Shown here one piece after another: positions 1-5,482 of a stretch of DNA of 5,482 nt (position 1 is the stretch's first letter; every line of letters starts with the position of its first letter). The position numbers and the translations under genes were made by a program. The stretch is from Alphaproteobacteria bacterium (lineage in GTDB: Bacteria; Pseudomonadota; Alphaproteobacteria; CACIAM-22H2). The stretch spans positions 1 to 5,482 of the forward strand of contig CANMWW010000187.1 of assembly GCA_947500965.1 (NCBI GenBank), in the 5' to 3' direction. The notes beneath the pieces are model-generated. The model was not told the DNA's origin and did no database searches. It saw nothing but the letters and a program-made list of their open reading frames with translations.

Positions 1-80
1 AGCCACCATCCAGCCGCCGCGAATCGTCGGAATTCTTCCTCGTCGCGAAGGGGCGCAAGCCGGGTTCCGGCGGCTTGTAG
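1..80 (+). CDS. rlmE: RlmE (FtsJ) 23S rRNA 2'-O-methyltransferase, C-terminal end only
   Basis: Only the 3' end is present; the first complete codon starts at 3 and the TAG stop is 78-80. The 25 visible residues begin PPSSRRESSEFFLVAKGRKP and then add GSGGL. This matches the C-terminus of E. coli RlmE as I remember it ([21 protein letters not shown]). The two bases before codon 3 (AG) are compatible with the preceding Lys. RlmE methylates the 2'-hydroxyl of U2552 in 23S rRNA, using SAM, late in large-subunit assembly. The Glu at 30-32 aligns with Glu199 of the family's K-D-K-E catalytic tetrad. The stop lies 53 bases before guaB on the same strand. The short GSGGL tail extends past the usual end. 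The assignment rests on a short segment, but the match is distinctive. Confidence 0.85.
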   Translation, partial: PPSSRRESSEFFLVAKGRKPGSGGL

Positions 81-102
81 CCGCGGCGCTTCCGTGTATG
101 AT
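75..102 (+). promoter_or_regulatory. Candidate sigma-70 type promoter for guaB
   Basis: TATGAT at 97-102 matches five of six bases of the TATAAT -10 box and is the most AT-rich spot before guaB. A weak -35-like TTGTAG at 75-80 lies 16 bases upstream and matches only the first three bases of TTGACA. A start about seven bases after the -10 box would leave a leader of roughly 25 bases before the guaB start, with the ribosome binding site inside it. The -35 box overlaps the rlmE stop codon. This would allow guaB to be transcribed independently of rlmE. It is an inference from sequence alone. Confidence 0.35.
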
Positions 103-123
103 GCGCCGCCATTTTCCGCCGCC

Positions 124-128
124 AGGAG
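124..128 (+). promoter_or_regulatory. guaB ribosome binding site
   Basis: AGGAG lies five bases before ATG 134. It settles the guaB start in favour of 134 over the in-frame ATGs at 98 and 101, which have no Shine-Dalgarno sequence in front of them and overlap the candidate -10 box. Confidence 0.8.
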
Positions 129-133
129 ATGGC

Positions 134-1593
<1,460 letters not shown>

Positions 1594-1597
<4 letters not shown>

Positions 1598-2958
1598 CGC
1601 CGGGCGCCCGCGCCCAGGCCGCGATCGAGCTGCTCGACGCGATCGAGGCGGCGCGCGGCCCGGCCGATCTCTGCGCGCAGTCCTATTTCCGCTCGCGCCG
1701 GTTCATCGGCTCGAAGGACAGGGCCGCGATCGCCGCGCTCGCCTATGGCGTGCTGCGGCGGCGCGCGCAGCTCGACTGGTGGATCGCGCGGGTCGCCGGC
1801 GGGCAGGGCACGACGCGCGCGCGCGCCATCGCGGCGCTGCTCGTGCTGCAGGGCTGGAGCCTCGCGCAGCTCTCCGACGGCTTCGACGGCGACCGCTTCC
1901 GTCCAGCCGCGCTGTCGATGCGCGAGCGCGCGATCGCGGAGGCGCTCGCGGGACGCTCGATCGACCATCCCGAGCAGCCCCCGGAGGTACGCGCCAACGT
2001 GCCCGCCTGGCTCTGGCCCGCGCTCGAGGCCCGCTTCGGGCGCGCCAGCGCCGAGGAGCTCGCGGCGATGGAGGACGAGGCGCCGCTCGACCTGCGCGTC
2101 AACGCGCTGCGCGCGACGCGCGACGAGGCGCGCCGCGCGCTCGCGGCGGACGGCATCGTCGCCGAGCCGACCGCGATCTCGCCGCTCGGCCTGCGCCTCG
2201 CCTCGCGCCAGCCGCTCTCGGGCACGCGCGCGCATCGCGAGGGCCTGGTCGAGATCCAGGACGAGGGCTCGCAGCTCGCCGCGGCGCTGGTGGGGGCGCG
2301 GCCGGGCATGCGGGTCTGCGATTTCTGCGCGGGTGCCGGGGGCAAGACGCTCGCCCTCGCCGCGGCGATGGAGAACACCGGCAGGCTGGTCGCGTGCGAC
2401 ACGGTCGCGCGAAGGCTCGAGGGCGCGACCGCGCGGCTGCGTCGCGCCGGCGTCTCGAACGCCGAGCGCAGGCTGCTCGCCACGGAGCGAGATCCCTGGG
2501 TCAAGCGCCACAAGGCGAGCTTCGACCGCGTGCTGGTCGACGCGCCCTGCACCGGCACGGGGACATGGCGGCGCAATCCCGACGCGCGCTGGTTCCTGTC
2601 GCCGACCGACCTCGCCGAGCTGGTCGCCAAGCAGGCGCGCATCCTCGACAGCGCCAGCCGCCTGGTGCGCCCCGGCGGCCGGCTCGTCTACGTGACCTGC
2701 TCGCTGCTGCCCGACGAGGACGAGTCGCAGGTCGAGGCCTTCCTAGCGCGGAACCCCGGCTTCCGCCGCGTTCCGCTTGCGCAGGCGTGGCGCGAGGCGA
2801 TCGGCGGCGCGCCGCCGGTCGCGGGCGACGACCTCGTCCTGACGCCGCGCGGGGAGGGCACGGACGGCTTCTTCGCCTCGGTGCTGGAGCGCGTCGGGCC
2901 GGCCGAGCCGGCCGCCGACGAGTCGGCGCCCGCAGAGGCGACGCCCGCCGAGGCCTGA
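1594..2958 (+). CDS. RsmB/NOP-family SAM-dependent RNA (cytosine-5) methyltransferase
   Basis: This 454-residue protein is predicted to transfer a methyl group from SAM to cytosine C5 in RNA, most likely rRNA. Residues 1 to about 130 (AAIELLDAIEAA..., FIGSKDRAAIAALAYGVLRRR) resemble the helical NusB-like RNA-binding domain of RsmB. After the linker QDEGSQLAAAL comes a Rossmann methyltransferase domain. Motif I is DFCAGAGGKT (243-252), with an acidic residue at Asp269 after the next strand. Motif IV is DAPCTGTGTWRRNPD with Cys319, the product-release cysteine in this family. Motif VI is YVTCSLLPDEDE with Cys369, the expected nucleophile. The start is GTG 1594, overlapping the guaB stop (GTGA). 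No Shine-Dalgarno sequence is evident before it, so translation probably depends on coupling to guaB. The last 20 or so residues are an Ala/Pro/Glu-rich tail, probably disordered. Motif IV differs from canonical RsmB (PCSATGVIRRHPD as I recall), so the target need not be C967 of 16S rRNA. No gene symbol is given for that reason. Confidence 0.9.
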
Positions 2959-2967
2959 GCCGCCGCC

Positions 2968-2996
2968 TTGTCGCTCGGGGCGGGGCGGAGTATTCC
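2968..2996 (+). promoter_or_regulatory. Weak promoter-like elements upstream of guaA
   Basis: TTGTCG (2968-2973) and TATTCC (2991-2996) are 17 bases apart in the only AT-richer patch of the rsmB-like/guaA gap. The -35 element matches four of six consensus bases. The -10 element matches only three and lacks the critical final T. The 87-base gap contrasts with the overlapping guaB/rsmB-like junction, so an internal guaA promoter is reasonable, but the sequence support is weak. Confidence 0.2.
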
Positions 2997-3004
2997 TCGC
3001 CGCG

Positions 3005-3023
3005 CCGCACGGCTCGCGTGCGG
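3005..3023 (+). other. Hairpin in the guaA leader
   Basis: CCGCACG (3005-3011) and CGTGCGG (3017-3023) form a perfect seven-base-pair stem around a five-base loop, GCTCG. It ends 12 bases before the guaA ribosome binding site at 3036. No run of T follows, so it is not an intrinsic terminator. It could stabilise the transcript, affect guaA translation, or simply reflect the high GC content. Confidence 0.35.
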
Positions 3024-3035
3024 GCGTCCTGCCGC

Positions 3036-3040
3036 GGGAG
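3036..3040 (+). promoter_or_regulatory. guaA ribosome binding site
   Basis: GGGAG lies five bases before GTG 3046. It is the best-placed Shine-Dalgarno sequence in the gap and decides the guaA start in favour of this GTG over the upstream in-frame TTG at 2968, which has no comparable motif. Confidence 0.65.
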
Positions 3041-3045
3041 CGCAA

Positions 3046-4674
3046 GTGGCCAGTCCTTCGACGCCGACGGGTTCCGGCCCGTCCTCCGCCGCCCATGAAC
3101 GGGTGCTCATCCTCGACTTCGGCAGCCAGGTCACGCAGCTGATCGCGCGGCGCGTGCGCGAGGCGCATGTCTACTGCGAGATCCACCCGAACGACGTGTC
3201 GGACGACTTCGTGCGCGGCTTCGCGCCGAAGGCGATCATCCTCTCCGGCAGCCACGCCAGCACCTACGAGGATCAGGACCTGCGTGCCCCGGCCGCGGTC
3301 TGGGAGCTCGGCGTGCCGGTGCTCGGAATCTGCTACGGCATGTTCACCATGGCCGTGCAGCAGGGCGGGCAGGTCGAGGCCAGCGCCAAGCGCGAGTTCG
3401 GCTATGCCGAGGCCCGGGTCCACGGGCGCACGCGCCTGCTCGACGGCATCGCGGACTTCGCCGGCCCCGATGGCGCGCCGATGCTCAAGGTCTGGATGAG
3501 CCATGGCGACAAGGTCACGGCGCTGCCGCCGGGCTTCGAGCTGATGGCGAGCACGCCGAGCTGCCCCATCGCCGGCATGGCGGACGAGGCGCGCGGCTAC
3601 TACGGCGTCCAGTTCCACCCCGAGGTGACGCATACCGTGCTCGGCCGCCAGGTCATCGAGCGCTTCGTGCTCGGCATCGCCGGCGCGCGCGCGGACTGGG
3701 TGATGCGCGACCACATCGAGGAGGCCGTCGCCCTGATCCGCCAGCAGGTCGGCGACGACGAGGTCGTGCTGGGCCTGTCCGGCGGCGTCGATTCGAGCGT
3801 CGCCGCGGCGCTCATCCACCGCGCGATCGGCGACCGGCTCACCTGCGTCTTCGTCGACCACGGGCTGCTCCGCCTCGACGAGGGCCGCATGGTGATGGAG
3901 ATGTTCGCCGGCCGGCTCCACGCCCGGGTGGTGCATGTCGACGCCTCGGCGCAGTTCTTCGCCGCGCTCGCCGGCGTGTCCGACCCCGAGGCCAAGCGCA
4001 AGATCATCGGCCGCGAGTTCGTCGACGTCTTCCAGCGCGAGGCGCGCAAGCTCGATCGCGCGCGCTGGCTCGCGCAGGGCACGATCTATCCCGACGTCGT
4101 GGAATCCGGCGGCGCGAAGACGAAGAAGGCGACCTCGATCAAGAGCCACCACAACGTGGGCGGCCTGCCGGAGACGCTGGGGCTGCGCCTGCTCGAGCCG
4201 CTGCGCGACCTGTTCAAGGACGAGGTGCGCGAGCTCGGCGTCGCGCTCGGCCTGCCGCGCGAGATGGTCCATCGCCATCCCTTCCCGGGCCCGGGCCTCG
4301 GCGTGCGCATGCTCGGCGAGATCGTGCCCGCCCACGTGAAGCTGCTGCAGCGCGCCGACGCGATCTTCATCGACGAGCTGCGCGCCACGGTCGATCCCGC
4401 GGATGGCCGCAACTGGTACGACAAGACCAGCCAGGCCTTCGCCGTCTTCCTGCCCGTGAAGAGCGTCGGCGTGATGGGCGACGGGCGGACCTACGACCAT
4501 GTCGTGGCGCTGCGCGCGGTGCTGACCAGCGACTTCATGACGGCCGACGTCGCCGAGCTGCCCTATGCGCTGCTGAAGAAGGTCGCCGGGCGCATCATCA
4601 ACGAGGTCAAGGGCATCAACCGCGTGACCTTCGACGTGACCTCGAAGCCCCCCGGCACGATCGAGTGGGAGTAG
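3046..4674 (+). CDS. guaA: GMP synthase (glutamine-hydrolysing)
   Basis: GuaA converts XMP to GMP using ATP and the amide nitrogen of glutamine, completing the pathway started by GuaB. From GTG 3046 it has 542 residues, slightly more than the usual 525 or so because of a Ser/Pro/Thr-rich leader of about 16 residues before ERVLILDFGSQVTQLIARR. The class I glutaminase domain (about 19-210) has nucleophile Cys96 in GICYGMF and His191/Glu193 in QFHPEV. The ATP-pyrophosphatase domain has the P-loop LSGGVDSS (244-251). It also carries KRKIIGREF, AQGTIYPDVVESGGAKTKKAT and IKSHHNVGGLPE. The C-terminal dimerisation domain runs from about HPFPGPGLGVR to KPPGTIEWE. Two glutaminase positions are unusual: the oxyanion-loop region reads LSGSHAST where E. 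coli has LSGGPEST, and Phe100 stands where CxGxQ normally has Gln. The central and C-terminal wording resembles betaproteobacterial GuaA, unlike the alpha-like neighbours. The synthetase residues appear intact. Confidence 0.95.
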   Translation: MASPSTPTGSGPSSAAHERVLILDFGSQVTQLIARRVREAHVYCEIHPNDVSDDFVRGFAPKAIILSGSHASTYEDQDLRAPAAVWELGVPVLGICYGMFTMAVQQGGQVEASAKREFGYAEARVHGRTRLLDGIADFAGPDGAPMLKVWMSHGDKVTALPPGFELMASTPSCPIAGMADEARGYYGVQFHPEVTHTVLGRQVIERFVLGIAGARADWVMRDHIEEAVALIRQQVGDDEVVLGLSGGVDSSVAAALIHRAIGDRLTCVFVDHGLLRLDEGRMVMEMFAGRLHARVVHVDASAQFFAALAGVSDPEAKRKIIGREFVDVFQREARKLDRARWLAQGTIYPDVVESGGAKTKKATSIKSHHNVGGLPETLGLRLLEPLRDLFKDEVRELGVALGLPREMVHRHPFPGPGLGVRMLGEIVPAHVKLLQRADAIFIDELRATVDPADGRNWYDKTSQAFAVFLPVKSVGVMGDGRTYDHVVALRAVLTSDFMTADVAELPYALLKKVAGRIINEVKGINRVTFDVTSKPPGTIEWE

Positions 4675-4702
4675 GCGGGCGGCCGCACAGGCGCCAGGAC
4701 CC

Positions 4703-4710
4703 GGGAAGGA
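4703..4710 (+). promoter_or_regulatory. Ribosome binding site of the TRIC-family gene
   Basis: GGGAAGGA lies four bases before ATG 4715 and supports that start. The 40-base gap after guaA shows no terminator, only a GCGGCCGC palindrome at 4679-4686 with no T-run, so read-through from guaA is plausible. Confidence 0.7.
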
Positions 4711-4714
4711 CGCC

Positions 4715-5401
4715 ATGGACATCGCGGCGATCGGCATGCTGCGCGCGCTCGACCTCGCGGGGACCTGCGTCTTCGCGCTTAGCGGCGCGGCGCTCGCGGT
4801 GCGCGCGCGCATGGACCTCTTCGGCGTGCTCGTGCTGGCCATCGTCACGGCGGTGTCGGGCGGCATCATCCGTGACCTGCTGGTCGGCGCGGTGCCGCCG
4901 GCGGCGATCTCCGACTGGCGGCCCGTCGCGATCGCGGTGCTCGCGGGCGGCGCGTGCTTCCTGCGCCCCGCGGCGCTCGACCGCTTCCGCCATCCGGTCC
5001 AGGCCTTCGACGCCGCGGGCCTCGGCCTGTTCGCGGCCACAGGCGCGCAGGCCGCGCTCGACCACGGGCTCAACGCGCCCATGGCCGCGGTGCTGGGCAT
5101 GGTCAGCGCGATCGGCGGCGGCATCGTGCGCGATGTGCTGATGGCGCGCGTGCCGGTCGTCCTCGTGTCGGAGATCTACGCGGTCGCCGCGCTCGCCGGT
5201 GCCGCGACCGTCGCCGCCGCCTCCTCGCTCGGCGTGGCTCAGGCCGTGGGCACCGCGGCGGGCGCGCTGCTCTGCTTCTTCCTGCGCATGATGGCGATCT
5301 ATCGCGGCTGGCGCCTGCCGGTCGCGGCGCGCCTGGGGCCGGCGCCGTCCGCCGGGCGCGAAGGCGAGGCGAAGGACGGCAAGGGCCGGAAGGAGGACTG
5401 A
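4715..5401 (+). CDS. TRIC-type / UPF0126 (YadS-like) inner membrane protein
   Basis: This 228-residue hydrophobic protein belongs to the bacterial TRIC (trimeric intracellular cation channel) family, formerly UPF0126. Some members form homotrimeric monovalent-cation channels in the inner membrane; the physiological role in bacteria is not established. It shows the family's internal duplication. Each half carries a glycine hinge followed by Arg-Asp: SGGIIRDLLVG (48-58) and GGGIVRDVLM (134-143). Seven hydrophobic segments lie at roughly 8-28, 35-50, 70-84, 98-114, 122-138, 152-170 and 174-195, as expected for this fold. The last 25 or so residues are a charged, Lys/Arg/Glu/Asp/Gly-rich tail. 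The start is ATG 4715 behind a good ribosome binding site. The 3' end of the gene carries the ribosome binding site of the next gene. No functional link to guanine synthesis is apparent, and the position after guaA may be incidental. Confidence 0.88.
   Translation: MDIAAIGMLRALDLAGTCVFALSGAALAVRARMDLFGVLVLAIVTAVSGGIIRDLLVGAVPPAAISDWRPVAIAVLAGGACFLRPAALDRFRHPVQAFDAAGLGLFAATGAQAALDHGLNAPMAAVLGMVSAIGGGIVRDVLMARVPVVLVSEIYAVAALAGAATVAAASSLGVAQAVGTAAGALLCFFLRMMAIYRGWRLPVAARLGPAPSAGREGEAKDGKGRKED
5390..5396 (+). promoter_or_regulatory. Ribosome binding site of the Spx/ArsC-like gene, inside the TRIC gene
   Basis: AAGGAGG, a near-perfect Shine-Dalgarno sequence, lies in the last codons of the TRIC-family gene, five bases before ATG 5402. 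The upstream stop TGA (5399-5401) directly abuts this ATG, which suggests translational coupling. Confidence 0.8.
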
Positions 5402-5482
5402 ATGCGCGTCGTGATCCACGGGATCCGCAATTGCGGGACGATGAAGAAGGCCTTCGACTGGCTCGACGCTGCGGGCGTCGCC
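5402..5482 (+). CDS. Spx/ArsC-like (YffB-type) thioredoxin-fold protein, N-terminal part
   Basis: Only the first 27 codons are in the window. The visible start, VVIHGIRNCGTMKKAFDWLD, matches the first strand, cysteine loop and first helix of the Spx/ArsC-like family. E. coli YffB begins similarly with LYGIKNCDTIKKARRWL, as I recall. Members have a thioredoxin-like fold and a single N-terminal cysteine, here Cys11. They are often annotated as arsenate reductase-related, although arsenate reduction is not shown for the YffB group. The residue after the cysteine is Gly where Asp is usual (NCDT). The active-site Arg and the C-terminal half are outside the window, so subfamily and activity cannot be decided. 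The gene starts at the base following the TRIC stop codon and is probably co-translated with it. Confidence 0.82.
   Translation, partial: MRVVIHGIRNCGTMKKAFDWLDAAGVA

Noticed and set aside
56..77. Stem CAAGCCG/CGGCTTG with an eight-base loop at the end of rlmE, as a terminator
   Set aside because: No T-run follows the stem, and it lies within the rlmE coding end. It may be incidental in GC-rich DNA.
98..133. Upstream in-frame ATGs at 98 and 101 as guaB starts
   Set aside because: They lack a ribosome binding site and overlap the candidate -10 box, and ATG 134 gives the standard IMPDH N-terminus and length behind a good AGGAG.
2893..2955. Possible tandem repeat in the Ala/Pro/Glu tail of the RsmB-like gene
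   Set aside because: The GCC/GAG-rich codons give a low-complexity tail, but there is no regular repeat unit.
2968..3045. TTG 2968 as the guaA start, giving 568 residues
   Set aside because: The added residues are Arg/Ala-rich and unlike any GuaA. GTG 3046 has a well-placed GGGAG and gives a near-normal length.
1745..3098. Alternative plus-strand frames overlapping the RsmB-like gene
   Set aside because: They are Arg/Ala/Ser/Pro-rich with no family resemblance, while the chosen frame has every methyltransferase motif in order.
4675..4714. Terminator between guaA and the TRIC-family gene
   Set aside because: Only a GCGGCCGC palindrome is present, with no loop-stem-T-run arrangement.
2743..5124. 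Very long minus-strand open reading frame (793 codons) opposite guaA and parts of its neighbours
   Set aside because: It lies antisense to well-recognised genes. Its composition is that of a high-GC shadow (Arg/Ala/His/Asp-rich, no recognisable domain), and stops are rare at this GC content.

Overview
This is a very GC-rich chromosomal window whose genes all lie on the plus strand. It reads as a housekeeping operon for guanine nucleotide synthesis, interleaved with RNA methyltransferase genes. The GuaB and RsmB-like proteins and the order rlmE-guaB-rsmB-like-guaA resemble alphaproteobacteria. The GuaA protein instead looks closer to the beta/gammaproteobacterial type. The source is therefore best called a high-GC proteobacterium, probably an alphaproteobacterium. 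This assignment comes from remembered family sequences, not from a search.

Layout: positions 1-80 hold the last 25 complete codons and stop of a gene recognisable as rlmE (23S rRNA 2'-O-methyltransferase). A 53-base gap with a candidate promoter and a clear ribosome binding site leads into guaB (134-1597, IMP dehydrogenase). The guaB stop codon overlaps the GTG start of an RsmB/NOP-family RNA cytosine-5 methyltransferase (1594-2958). An 87-base leader with a strong hairpin and an AT-richer patch separates it from guaA (GMP synthase), whose best start is GTG 3046 and whose end is 4674. After 40 bases comes a TRIC/UPF0126-family membrane protein (4715-5401). Immediately after its stop, an Spx/ArsC-like small thioredoxin-fold gene begins (5402) and runs off the window.

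How the genes fit together: GuaB turns IMP into XMP and GuaA turns XMP into GMP, so the two enzymes of the guanylate branch are encoded on either side of an RNA methyltransferase gene. An rRNA methyltransferase gene also precedes guaB. No convincing intrinsic terminator was seen between any of the genes, so partial or full co-transcription is plausible. The TRIC-like and Spx-like genes appear tightly coupled to each other.

No mobile element, CRISPR array, tRNA or rRNA gene was seen, and there is no gene-free stretch longer than 90 bases. I find no clear sign of a new multi-gene system. The points most worth a second look are the non-canonical glutaminase motifs of GuaA, the apparent mismatch in ancestry between GuaA and its neighbours, and the divergent subtype of the RsmB-like enzyme.
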